Source of the DNA: Phytoseiulus persimilis
Lineage: Eukaryota > Arthropoda > Arachnida > Mesostigmata > Phytoseiidae
DNA length: 64,000 nucleotides
Direction of reading: 5' to 3'
Assembly: GCA_037576195.1 (NCBI GenBank)
Contig: CM075102.1
Span: 23,990,745-24,054,744 of the forward strand
Shown: positions 39,452-52,900 of the stretch, piece after piece
Position numbering within the stretch: the stretch's first letter is position 1
Layout of the letters: every line of letters starts with the position of its first letter
Translations under genes and position numbers: made by a program
Notes under the pieces: model-generated
Database searches by the model: none
What the model was told of the DNA's origin: nothing
Seen by the model: only the letters and a program-made list of their open reading frames with translations

Positions 39452-42400
39452 GCGTCCGCGGAATCACGCGTGACGCTTTGGAGCTGAAAACCTCTGACAG
39501 GGGAGTCTGCGATTAGAACCCGAGCTCCACACGGGTGCCCCTGGGAGGCGATGGGCGATCTTGAAGCGGTCTCGAATCAACGGAGATCCCCGACATCGCA
39601 ATCCTCTCTGAGAGTCTTTGTTCGGATTTCAAGGGAGAACACGTTTCTTCCCATCTGAACAGGGAGTTCCAAAGAGGTTTCCGCTTTCGTTTTAAGTCGT
39701 CTTGCTCGTCGCCAGCGTCCGTTCCGGTCGCGAGAGGAATATTACACCGGACGGCCGGCCGTCCGCCGCCCGCTCGGTGGGTCGGCTTGCCGTGTCTGGA
39801 TGAACGCCAAAAACAGAGTCCAAACGAGCCCGCTTCGATTGGGCCATTTGAGAAAGCTAGCTAGCGAGCGAGCGAGTGTGCGCGCACGCGGACTCCTCCG
39901 GGTTAGAACTCTAAATGCGCCGCCTCCTCCTCCTCGTTCGCTCCTTCTTTTCGGTCCTGGTCTGGTGGATTTGACGAAACTCGCTACCGAGAAGCCGGCG
40001 GCAGCCAGAGACTCGTTCAGAAGCGTCTGCTTGGAGATCGTCTCCGGGAAAGTACCAGGAGAGCGGAAAATAAAGGAAACGACGGACGGGATATGAACTT
40101 TTTATGACATGAGCATGATGAGAGCCCGAGGAACGGACGCGATTTTCATGAGGGCTCGATTGCGTGTGAAGCTCGCCGAGTGAGGGACAAGGACGTTGCG
40201 CATCGTCTCGTCACATCCCTTACCATGAGTGCTCAGTTTGCTCTTTTCGTCCTGAGGGATCAGGGATCGAATGAACGGCCCTCCCTACAGTTCTCATTGG
40301 CAAATCGCGCCTACAGTTCGGGAGCCCCGTTCCCTTTTTTCCGTGTTCAGGATTTCCTTCTCCGGGCTGTCACAATAGCCCCTCAACTGTTAGGGTGTGT
40401 GCGGCGCGTGTTTTTCCCTCGGAGAGGAACCAAAATGAGAGAACTATTCCCTCTTTTCTTTCTCTCAAGAAGAATAGAAGGCGAGATTGGGAGCGGCCGA
40501 GTCAAGCCTCCGCTCGTCGACCAACACACGCTCCACGGTGGAGTAATCCAGAATTACTTTGAATTCAAATTCAAATCAAGACTGCGCCGGCGCTTGCGTC
40601 GGCTCCTCGCTCTGTTTTTCCTCCCGAGAACTCGGGGCTAGGAAGGAACTGCGAGGATAGAGGAAGATATATCAAGAGTAGGCAACGGAACAAGCGAAAG
40701 AAAAGTTCCTCCGTCCAAATTAGGTTCTTCGGCAGCCTCGGAGGCCATGCCGATGTCAGTTCCGCTCAAATTTTCTTCCGTTGGAGAGACTTTCCGGTAT
40801 CGCGCACAGTGCCAAAGCTCCGCTCGTCTCCCATGCAGACGGCTCTCGTTTACTGTCGCTCCCTGTTCCGCCCCCTCGCGGAGCACAAGTGGTGATGATC
40901 TCCGCGGCAAATGTTTAACGGCACGCCACATTTGAATCGCTGTCGGATCCGCTGCCTGTTTCCTCCTCTTCTCCTGAAAGACTCGGCAGTCGTTTCCCCG
41001 CCGTCTCGGCGGAATCCTACTTGTCATTTACGCTTTCAAAGTCATCTGCGTTCCTTCCGAGTTCGATAAGCACGGACGGGGCCGTGGAGGCCGACCTGCA
41101 CGTGAGGCGATGGAGACAAGGATGAAGATCCTGAATCTGTTCGGTCTTATTGTCGAGCACCCAGTGCCTCGCGAGCGAACCCTTCTCCTCCGTTGCTACA
41201 CCCACGAATTCCAATATAGCTGTCCGGAGCTCAGTCAGAGCCCGTAGACGTGGCTGTCAACGCCTCATATGTCGCCGCGCCGGAGCCCTACGTCCGAGCG
41301 GAGGCGAGGGCTTCCGCGTAGGTGAGGGCTTTTGTAATTAATATCTGTATAGATATCCCGAAGAGTCTCAGGGTGGGACTCTTTCATCTGAAGCTCGGTG
41401 TTTTAAGAGCTACGCGGGTCACGCTGCTTTGGTGGAGGAGGCAGCGGAGTTCTGTGATACTCGGAGTCAGTAGCCCTCCAGCCTGTTCTCAAACCGGGCA
41501 GGCAGGCCGAACGGGCGGCTGGCCGGCCGTTCGACCTGGAGTAAGGACGGACCTCACGCAATAAGCCAATTAAAGGTATCCTTCTACCTCTCGTAAAGTG
41601 AGACTCATTAAAGTCTCTTGGTCGGTCGTAAGTCAGAGGCTTGGCTCCGTTGGTTGGGAGATGACTGCCCCTCTCTCGCTGTAGTTCCCTCTTCCATCTC
41701 TCGCTCGCTCTCGCCTCTCTCGCATGACGATAGTCCAGTTTAACGCTGAACGAAGGGACGAACACCCGCCTGGCCCACCGTCCAACTACCCGACCACTAA
41801 TCCAGCTCAGTGTTCTAACGGAGCGAAAGTCCACTTTCTTGGAGCAAGCGGCTCCCTAACCCCGAGAATCCTACCCTGAGCCTGGGGTTGCTCAAACGCT
41901 TTGTCGTTGCTACGAGTCGGGCGTTCATACTTCACTTGCTCAGCCTCAATTTAGAGAAGTCGATCAAAAACGTGAGGACCAGCCCCGAAACATCGCCTCG
42001 GAGCGCTGCAGCCGAACAGGACAGAGAGCGAGTGTGTCTGAGCTTTTGATGATCCTGTTGGTGAAGATTTGCAGCTAGCTTGTCGACCGAGAATCTCCAT
42101 GTTGGTACGATACGAGTCGGTCCTTCACATCCGCTCATCCTGGGCGTTTATCTCGGTGGACCATTTCCGCATCCGCAATACGCGCACATCCCCGCCGTCT
42201 TGTGGACGAGTGCGGCCGATGCTTGCCACTCTCCGCACAACCACTGTCACAACAGTTCTTTTGCAGTGAGGCCACAATTGCGCCCGCTACACAAGAGCAG
42301 CGACGACGACCGCTCAGTATGACGACGACTACAGACCATTAGATGCCAGTGGTACTTGATAGTGCGGAAAAGTGCTGTGTAGTTGTTGAGACCCCCGAAA

Positions 42401-45400
42401 AGCGCCGACCTGCGAAGACAACGCTCTACTGGAATGCTGTTGGTCAGGATGTCGCGGTTGCTCTACATGGATACAGGACCGTGAAGGAAGCCCGCGACGA
42501 TGGTTCAACGGGAGTCAAACAGCTCAATCGAACGGAAGTCTTGAGCGGCTAGATCCGAAATCGGGGAAAGTGGCGCTCACGAAAACCTGCTCTCGTAACG
42601 AAGACCTCGTAAGAAAATATTATAAGTGCAGAGCGCAGCATCCCTGTCTCCCATGAATCTACCCTGGTTGGGGAAGGGGAACCCAGAGAGGGAAAATGTT
42701 TGAAACCGAGTGTCATGATACTCATTGAACTGTGACGGAAGTGAGGTCATATTCGTACACTCGATAAGCCCATCCCCAGCGTCTGGAAACGAATCGGCGG
42801 AGAACGCAGTCACCCAAACTGAAACCGAGTCGCCCGGCTGGCTGCTAACGGGACTAGAGAGGAAAGAGAATGAAAAGAATGATAAAGAGGGGAAACATAG
42901 GAAGGAAAGGGAGAAAAAGTCAGGCGTGAGAGCGTAAAACGCTTGAACGCGTCCTCAGTCGGTTGAAAGGGCGTCAGAGACTCTGTGTCTGTTCCCCTTG
43001 GGCTTTTTTGAATCCCATGCCGGCGCTGGACTTCCCTTCCGTGCTCCCCTCTCATCCTGGCGCTTGTGAAGAATTTAATATGAGTTGCTTGTTGTGGAAT
43101 TCCAGCATCCTATATCGCTAGCCCTGCCTGCTGGTACGGCCGGCGTTGGGACGACTACACTCACCTTCTCCACTACAACTTCAAGCAGAAGGTGGCTGAC
43201 TCGTTGCCCACTAAGCTGCGTGGATCGTGCCGTGACCTTGAAGGTTGTTGTGTCGCTCGGTCGGATGACTGATTTCGAGGGTGGAACATGCGTCAAACAT
43301 GAACATAGGAAGATTTAGAGCAGCGGGGAGCCCTGTTTTGATTAACGGACCGCGGCTCAAACCGCCAGAGAGCTGTAAACCGTCGATGCTGAACGAAACT
43401 GTAGCTACGAGGAGATTCTCATACACGGTGGAGGGTTTTCCGATGTTTAAAGGCACTTGCGATCCTGATGGCGCGAGAGGTGAGCGAGCTCGAGCTTGCA
43501 TTGAAGACCTCGCGGTGCTGTGGAATGGAATAGAGCAATCCGAGAATCCCTCCATGATAAAACTGTTGTTTTGCACTCATGTAGAGCCTGTCATCTGCTT
43601 GTACATGCAAATCATTCTTCGGAGGCGGAAAAATATATTTCCACACAAGATATCTATGTGTATCCATGATTGAGTCGTCACAGCGATCTGGATTAAATCG
43701 ATAAGTATGAAAACCTTCGATGCCCAAGTCAACATCGAAACCCATATCCCAAGGGGTAGCACTGTCGTTGATGGCCCAGCTTTGCGGAGGAGCGGGTGTT
43801 GCTCACATCGAGAAAGCGGGCGAATCGTGGAGGTTTGAGTGAAAAGGGCCACGGGGTAGTTTTGACGTTTTTACGCCGTTCCGCCGCTAGCGAGCAAGCA
43901 GGCAAGGAAGCATTCCGCCAGATTGGCTCGGCACGTTGTGGCGCCAAAATTGAATCGTCGTCTTCTTCTTCTTCTCGGCTTTCCCCTTCGTCTGCTGCTT
44001 CGTCGTCGTTCTCTTCGTAGTCGTTGCCGGCGGCTTCTTCTTCAAGAAGTGAGTCTCTTGATTGCACAATGCAGTTTGCAGCTCAGTCGCGAACGAATAA
44101 AGGCCGCTCGCTCGCTCGCTGGGGCCCTTCCTCCGCCAGCCGGGCCCCTCGTCTTTTCATGGGAGGGGACGGGTGTTTTGAGGGGAGCAGGGGCTCGGAG
44201 CACACGGAGGGGGCCCCATCCCGAACGAGATACGGATGTTCGGGTGAAGGGCATGGGGAGAAAACGCCGTGGTGGTGGTATGAAGAGTAAAGGAACAGCG
44301 AACGAGAGCGTAAAGACTCCCCCTTTGAACCTCCACTTTCCTCCAGCCTAGGATCCCCGGGTCCTCCTAGGGCCCCTTGCGTCCCCGATCGGCCTTTTAA
44401 AAAAAATACCAAGACACCAAGCGATGAGGAAGAGGAGGCGGCGCGGCTGGGAGACTGTAAATAATCTATGACGCTACAGCAACCACCACCACTACACCCT
44501 CGATGTATTGAATCGGCTCCTCTCGATTTATCTGACGCTTCTCTTTTTCAATGTCGGTCTTTCCTCCTCTCCTGCTCGCCTCTTTCATCTTCCTCCGTCT
44601 CGATTCCGGCGATGTCACTGTATGGAGTCTCTGTCTTGAATCCTGTTTCGGATTCGTTGGATTCGTCGGAGGACGAGGAGCAGATCTCAACGGGGCCATA
44701 AAGCGGACGCGCAGGCCTCTTGAAACGCCAGGCGGGGCGGGAAGCTTGTAGTTGTTGCGTCGACTCTTTTCGCAAAGTTCGATTTGAGCCAGTGACGGAG
44801 GAATGAAAGATGAGGGACTTGAATCGACGTGTGACTGGAGAATGCTCCCGATCAGGCTAGCAGCAGCTCTCGATTGACTAGAAGTTGTTTTTTGCAACTC
44901 TCTCCTTCCGCCGCTCCACAATGACTCTGGATCGCTCCGAGGGATGCGATGAGGTCTTTCAGCCGGCTGCGACAAAGAGAACGCTTCTTACCTGTCATCG
45001 TTTTCAATCTCGGCGTGATGATTCGGTTTGGTTCGTCAGGGTTCGCTATTCGGTGCCGTTGGAGACTGTGGTCGCAAATGCGACGCATCTGTTCCATTGT
45101 TGGAACAATCGTTCATCGAGTTCATGTCACAGCATTTTCTCCGGAGATGGGCGCCGCGAAATCGTCGGAGTTCCCATGGATTGTAGGCATGGAAATACTG
45201 CAGCTAACCGACAGCCGAATCAGGTGGAAGAAAGCCAGACTACATCGTGGACACCCCCGGCAAGCAGACGGATCGAAGAATGGAACGAAATCGAATTATT
45301 CTGAGGTCCGCCGAGCCGAAATTGCGTTCCGGCAGAGGGGAGAATCTGAAGCCAGAGAGAAAAGGATTCCGGTTTCAACAGTCGGCGGCTGTCGGTGAAC

Positions 45401-47813
45401 GACTGGGTTGCTGATAGGAGATGACCCACGAACCTGCTCGCCTGTTCGATGGAGATGGTCACGTGGATATCTTCAGTTTTCGTCCGTCTCTGGGCGAGGA
45501 GAGAGCGAGTCTCACTGCTCCATAATGGCCTCTTTTCATGTCATTTCATGTTACGTCTGCAGCAAACAGATGACGATTCAAGATCAGGGGGATTTGGCTG
45601 AAGTCATGAATCACGGATTAGGAGAATGAGGACCCGTGGATTAGAAGGAAAAGGTGAAACGAACGAAGGGGCCAAGACTCCAATAAGACAGGTCGAGAGC
45701 GCCTACCTCACTGGACGAATTCAGCACGAGACTCTTAGGGGTGATGGTTTGTTCGGTTGGAGAACCAGCGGGTGGGTGGAGGGGGTCCGGAATGGGACAG
45801 ACAGTGGGAGGCTGAGGGTTTCCCATAGCGCCCCTCGCAGCCGTGCGCTCGTTGAAATCGTTCCCATCCGGCTGTTGGGACTCTGCGCAAGGCACCGTAG
45901 GCTCGGCAAGTTGCTGGGAGTGGGTATAGGATATTGCAAAGAGAGGAGGCCGAGGGGTAGTGGAGGTTTCTTGGGGGAAAGGGCACAAACTGGAAGTCCG
46001 AGGGAGAAGAACAGCGCGAAAGGCAGGGCTTGAAAAAAAAAACAGAAGGAGGAGGAGCAAGGGGCGAGGAGGATGGAGAGAACATTACGGAGCGGGCAAC
46101 TCAATTTCTTCTCGAACCGAGACCCCTGACCTCTCTCCTGTGACAACGGATTGAGGAGCGCGTATGTGGCCCCTGTGCGACTCTGTCTGTCTATTTTATT
46201 GCGGGAGCCTCTTTTTTTCCTTCCTCTGCTTCTCCGGACGTTGTCCGATGGGAAAACTGACCAAACTGCAGCGTCGATGGAAAAGTGAGAACTTCGGACA
46301 TGAGATCGGGCAAGGCGGGAGAAACAAACTCGGGGGGTTGAAAAGACTGACAGCAATGATCTCAGAATGCGGCCGGAATTTCCTTCGGCTTCCTTCGATC
46401 TGCCGCGCGGTGACTCTTTTGCTCAAGTCTAGCTCGCTCGACTCATGAGTCGTCGTCGTTATTTCGTTGGTAGATTCCTCGTTGAGTCTCCGACCTCGCT
46501 GACAGCTTCATCAGGGGCCAATGTTTGCTTTTAATAAACGACATGTTGATGTGTTCTTTCCGAGCGGAGCTGCGCGACTCTGTAACGGTCGGGGGAAGCA
46601 GCCAGGCGGCGATGCCGGAGGAAGCCGCCGTCGCCAAAGAGACAGCGAATCGGGGAGTCACCGGCGAAAAGGCTTCCTGAGGGTTTTCGCTCAAGGTTCG
46701 GCACCGGGGGAGAGCTCTCTTTGAAGCGGAAGGGAGCCTCTCGGAAGAATGAATGTTGCCATGAGCATCGACGGCGTCTTGGCATACCCGAAACGGAGGA
46801 GATTCCTCCGATCGGTACAGATGTTGCTTGCAAGGGCTCGGTTCCAGAGTCTGAAAGTTCGGTTGAGCTCGTTAACAGACTCGTTCGGTGATAGGGCTCG
46901 GTGGTCGGCCTCCATGCTGATGGGTCAGAGATTCAGCCCAAGTGTTTATTGCCGACCTAATTAAGCTTAAGGCGGCTTGAAGACCTAATGCTCGAAGGGC
47001 AGGTGTTTGAGAAAAGGAGGCGATGGCGACCACCACGGTGAGAACGAGCTAATCTGTGCACTTCTTGCTTTCGGCGTAGCAGCTGCACAGCATCAGACGC
47101 TCCGCCATTCCGGATCCTCGGCCGCCACGAGCTGCGGCTCGGACTCCGAGCGACCTCGCTGGTCACAGTTTGGGGGAGTGCACGCCGTTGGACTCATGGA
47201 AAGTCGACGCGGACAACCGCGCCAAGCAAATCGCTACACGTTCTCAACGGCGAGGCACCAATCCAACGCGGGAGTGTTCTCCGCAGACCTTCGAGCGGTT
47301 TCGGCGAGATGGTTCGCGAACCACCGGTTTCGTCAGATGCATTATATGATAATGCCTCGCGAATCCCGAGCCGGAGCTCTGATGATCAACCGGATGATCT
47401 GTGTTTGTGAACACCCCGAACGTTGCCGCCGAAATTGAACGCCACTTCCTCGCCATGCGCATTCGCAGCAGCGGCCCTGACCTCTTTCTTCGCTGCCGGC
47501 CTGTGATGAGCACCGCCGAGCGATGTTGAGTTGGCGAGCGGACGTTCACATTCCGCTGGTTCGATTCGCTCTCGGTTGAGGCTCTTCTTGGAACTTGTCG
47601 GGGGGATCCGGCCGGAATGAATGGTATTCTCGGATCGTCTCTCCACTGTCACATAGTCTCTCGGAGTAAGCAGCATCAGCGGGCGCCCTCGTTAACTCAC
47701 TGAGTCTATGTAGAGGAAGAACTCTGAGGAGAAAAGCTATGTGGTATTTCGAGAGGGAGTCTCCTGCCCTCCACAATGCACCACGTCGCTGCAGCTGTCG
47801 CGCTGCTGAGGTA

Positions 47814-47828
47814 GGGGGGGGGGGGGGG
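47814..47828. repeat. G mononucleotide tract (15 bases)
   Basis: An uninterrupted G run after GAGGTA, in a purine-rich neighbourhood. Confidence 0.9.
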
Positions 47829-49940
47829 CAGGGGAAAGAGACTAAAAACGGCGAGGGAGTTACGCTCGGTGGTCTGGCGAATCTGCCCGTCTTTAAATAG
47901 CGAAACAAACACCTTTTCTCTCCACGGTGGAAGCAGAAAATAGACGAATCCCGGGCTGAGCACCCAGAGCTGGGGCGGGAAGAGGGCGGAAGAACACGAG
48001 ATGCGAATCCCGAAACCAGGCGAACGCTCAAGGTCGTATTTCATGAGAGTCATCGGGGCGGATCAGTGGGATCGGGATGAAAGTGGAAGGATCATGTTAG
48101 CACTTAGAACCCAGGTGGTTGATGGGGCAACAATTTGAACACTGAGCCGAAAAAATGGCTCTCAAGACATCAAATGCTGCGACTGGAACGAACAGCTGCG
48201 GAACGAACGGAGCGAGTGGGAAGCGGAAGGAAAAACGAAGAGGTGTGATCGTAGAAAAATAGGTCGGCTCCGAAACCCGAGTCGAATTTCGCTCTGCCGC
48301 GTTTAATCTCCTGTTGACCGGCTGGTTTCGCTGCCAGTCATGAACAGAGCAGCGTAAGACGCTCAGAGCGCGGAGCTGGACTCGGTGAGAAGCGCCGTGG
48401 GAGAGCGGCGAGCAGTCGAGCTGAGCTCGTTGGGAGAACGGGGAGGGACGAAGGAAAACAGGGGCTCCGAGCACGAAGCGAGACCAGGCATATGAGGGAG
48501 ATGGGGGCCCGGAGCTCACAGAAGGGCAAAGGGCAGGATGAAATATCTCATTCCATTTCGCAGCGCCAGGTGTGAAAGTCAAAACGAATTTCGCCAACCG
48601 AGAGGAGAACAAGGAGGCTCTTCTGTGAGGCCCCGAGGGAGATTCCACTGTGGGTTGGTTGGGTGACCGAGCGGCGGCAAGACAGATGGAAGCAAGATAG
48701 AACGCCCGTTAGCATCTGTGGCTCTCGAACTGATTTCGCGAGAAGAAGAATCTCACATGTCGCTCGAAAATCAGTCGGTTGGGCGTCCGCTCGACTCACG
48801 GTCAGCTGCAGGCAGGCTAGCGTAGGGGGAACAGATGATTGCTGATTCAGAAGTTCAGAACTCCGATGGATTCTAAACGGCTCCAAGATGAGAGTGATCG
48901 GCCGAGCGAGCGCGAGCTCCATCGGAAACTACACACCGGCTGGAGTTCTTGATGGAAACATCGAAAGCGTGTGTCCAGTATCAAAGGAATAAGCTCAACA
49001 GCTGGGCGTGCTGATCGGATGAGGGACGTGAGTCTGGAACCATCGTCCCTCATATTCGGAAAGAATTTAGCAACAAATGCCGCAACGAGAGCTTGCCTGT
49101 TGGATTCGTCTCGTTCTGTTTTGTCAGTGCGCTTTCGCGTAGTTAGAGTCATTTGTGATCGAGCTCGAGGGATGCCGGGGAGATTTCGAGAGCTGGCTGC
49201 GAGGGAAACTCGCGCAGGACAATACGGAGGAGCCTTCGAGAGGATCCAGAGCTTCAATTCTGATAGAGGCGCGGCTGCTTCTCACCCAGCACACCACTCG
49301 AGCGTCGATCGGATCGTTGATACATTTCGAGTGAATAACAATTTGGACCGCACGAGGCTGTGTCGTTAGTCCATGGGGCCGAACGAGCGAGAATGGAGAG
49401 CTGCTGGAAGCGGTACGAACCTGGGCTCGGATCCTCTTCCAGGTGGCGCGGTCGAGGCATGCATCTCGAAAATAGAGCTTTCCTCCGCTCTAATTATTCA
49501 GTACGAAAGTCGGCGTGTCGGTTCCCCGAGAGAAAAAACGAGAGGAAATCTACGAATACGTTGAGAAAAATTCTTAGAAATCAAGTTGGGTAGACACGCA
49601 GGCGGTACTGGGACGGAGCGGAAGTCAAGCGGAAGAGAAGGAAGAGGAGGTTTTATACACAGCAGGGAATCTTTGTTTGCGCACTTGCACCAGTCCTGAC
49701 TGCAGGCTACCCGTCCGCTAGCTGGCCTGCCATGCTTTGGAAGTGCGTCATCATTACTCCATTACTACTCCTCCTCCTTGGCCTCATCTCGTTCATCTTT
49801 CCCCTGCGGGCGACTTTCCCCGAAGGAAGAACTACAATAATCTGACGAGTCCTTCTTTCGCCGGTAAAAACCTTCTCTGCTCTCTCGCCTATTCTGTCTC
49901 TGCGTTCCTCACTCCAACTTCTCTTCAAGTCAACGAAACG

Positions 49941-49963
49941 ATCGGTCGGTCGGTCGGTCGGTC
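49941..49963. repeat. TCGG tetranucleotide array
   Basis: Five copies of TCGG, about 5.3 kb upstream of the Dscam-like Ig1 exon. Confidence 0.85.
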
Positions 49964-52900
49964 ATGGCCAAGAGCGGACCGTCCCAGCTGGTCTGAGATC
50001 CCGAAACTGCCCCTTCGCCGGTCAGATCCGTTCTGTTTCGATGGAGTCGCCGGTCAGCGCCGCGCCGGGGGGGCTCAGAGAACGCCAAGGTGGAACCAAG
50101 ACGGACCGCGGGGATTCGGGCCCCAGCCACTGACCCATTGAAGCCATCGCGGATGTTTCCGCTGCGTCATCAACTGTCACACATGAAGAAAACAGATAGT
50201 CCAGGGTTGCTCAGCAAGCCGAGAATCCTCATATCTGACCGTTCCCTGAACTCTTCCGTCCGCCTCGAACCCAGGGATGATGCGAGAAGGCTCTGCGTCA
50301 AGCTGCGCATGATTCGCAACGCGTTTCGGGCGGCGGGGGTGAATATGGACAGCGAGGTTGAACACTTGCTCCGGCTGTGCACACTTCGATGGAGGATCTT
50401 CTGTTGGAGTAACTCTATACGCCCCGCTAGTACGGCGGCGTCTCGGTTTCGAGGTCCCACACTTTGTGTGTTCTCGCAGTGCGTTGGAGTGATGACGATG
50501 AAGCTCCCACAAGGCTCCCGTGGTCCTCCGCTGGTTTGAGAGTTGTTCCTACATGGCAGTTCGGCGTCGAGAAAGTTTCTGGTCGTTTTCAGCGTACTAC
50601 AACAACGTGACAACTGCTTCCTGTCGAGGGTGTCGCAGAGGACAGACGACGGGGCGATGGCGTCAGGAAACATGGTATGAAAATTAAAAATGTCCTCCGT
50701 CCGTTAGGAACATTGAACGAACGGACGTTGCTGGCTGGCCGGCCGGCTCGCTTGCTCGCTCGCTCGCTCGGCAGAGGAAGGATGCGGAGAGACACCGAAG
50801 AACGAATAGAGACGGCTCGACGACAAGAGTCTTCGCCTCCGCGCTCTTTGACTCGGAAGTTTTAAATGGCTGCGTTTGTAACTCGACGACTAAGCCGACC
50901 AGGAAGCCAGCCAGCCAGTCACTCAGTCAAGCCGGTCGCGAGCTCGAGTCGTTCTGTCTGCCTGTTCGTTCCGTGCTTGGTTCGTTTGTCTGTTCACCCG
51001 CTCATGCCGTTGCGTCGTTTGTGCGCCAGGACGCATTGTCCCGCTTTTGACGGAAGCAGAGCACACTATTCATCTATTCAGTCGGTCTCTCGTTCGTTCG
51101 CCGTCTATCCGCTCGCTCCATTATTCATCAATCCATCTGATCCTCCTTCGCCGACGCAATCGATCACTCAGTGGGTCAGTCGAATGGTCGATCGGTTACT
51201 CGACTCTTTACTATGAACAACCGTTGTTTGCTTGAACCTATATAAATTCAATCAGCAGGGGGTCGTGAGTGACCTATTGCTCCCTGAGCCAACTCCGAAG
51301 TCGTGGCTTCCACCCGAGATCCGCCCTCATCCCGAACTCACTGACGGCCCCCCTGTTCCCCGCCGCTCGTCCTTGGAACGGTCAGGAAGGCAGCCAGAAT
51401 TTCCTAGAACGGTTTCGGGAGGTCTCAACTCGAATGTCGTTGACGGCTCGCTCCTGGAGGCTGCGCGGCCTGGCGCGGAACGCAGCCACGGCTAGATCAA
51501 CTTTGTAACAGATTAACTCGCGAGCCCGGATCGACGAACCTTCAATCAAGAGATTGCGGGGAGGGAGGAGAGAGTTGGCGCAGATGGATATGGTTTCTAT
51601 CCGTCCAATCCGCCCAGCTGCTCCTCTCCGCCGTCGTCATCCTTTCCGTTTCCCCGCCGGTTCTTCAGGCACCCCGATTCCGTCCCCTGGACGTGGCAGC
51701 GCCTATCATGGTGCTTGCAGCGTAATCTCGGCAAACCGTCATCAGACAAAGTCAGCGATGCACGAAGACCTGTGAAAAGGTGCTGCTACCGCTGCTGGTG
51801 ATGCCTCTGCTACTCCTCCCGCTACCGCTGCGTGTCTACCGCCAGCTTTGGTAATCTGTACGAATGTCAGCGGGATGTCTGTCATAAGCAACACAGCGAG
51901 ACGAAGATGCTACGAGAAGCAGGGAGAAGTTGGAGGGCACTCGAGGACCGACGAGCTTGGGAGGGGGACCGACAGACCGAACGAACGAACGGGTGGACGG
52001 ACGGGCCGACGAACAGGAACAAACCGACGGAATGGCCGAGCCCAGGAAACCAACGTCAAGGACATGACAACAACTAACCATATGCCGAGCTGGCTGTGCG
52101 GCCAGTCCCGCTAATTAAATGGCTTCCTTGTCACTCCGTCTTCATCGTCATAGGGTCGTTGGGCCGTCGGTTTCTTGGCTGACTGCGGCCGTGACTGACA
52201 GACTGCTTGGTCGGTGTTCAACCCGGCCGGGTGTGTCTGTGGTGCCGGAAGGGTTGACCAGGTCGCTGGAGGGAACTCGCGTCGCTGAAGGCTCTCCGAC
52301 GTGTCCAGATGGCGATAGCGGTCACGGAATCGCCGGAAGCCGAGTGAGTGAAGCCGTTCTCGATGATGAGCCGTTTTTCGACGTTAGTCCGCGTGCTGAA
52401 TGGCACGCGGAATAATCTCGAACGGTGATCGCATTGTCTGAGGGAGACTGATAACGGAAGCATGTGACTGATAAACAGCCCTGACTTTAGATTAGCAGCA
52501 GGACGGGAAGAATCAGATGAACACGGAGAGTCGTCTGCTTGTCGGAAACTCGGATTGGGTCGCGAATCAAACCTTAGCCGTGGTTTCAGTCAGATTCCGG
52601 GGATTAGCTTCAGGTCTGTCGGTGGGTCGCACGGTTCGCCGACTCCTTCGCTCGTGCGCTCATTTTTCCAGGGCCACGGAACCTCCGGAAACGAGGCGAA
52701 TCGCGGGACAGCGAAGGAGTTTCAGTGATGGAGGGGAGGGGCGTGAGGAATGCAACTGGAGGAGGTGTAGGGGTTGTATATGAAAAGGTTGGGAGGGGAG
52801 ACGTAAATGAGTTTGTGATTTATGACTCGCCCGGGAAAGAAGACGACCCGCCGTGTTGCGCCTAACCGGAGCTTTCGGCCGTAGAGCTTCGTTTTGACTC

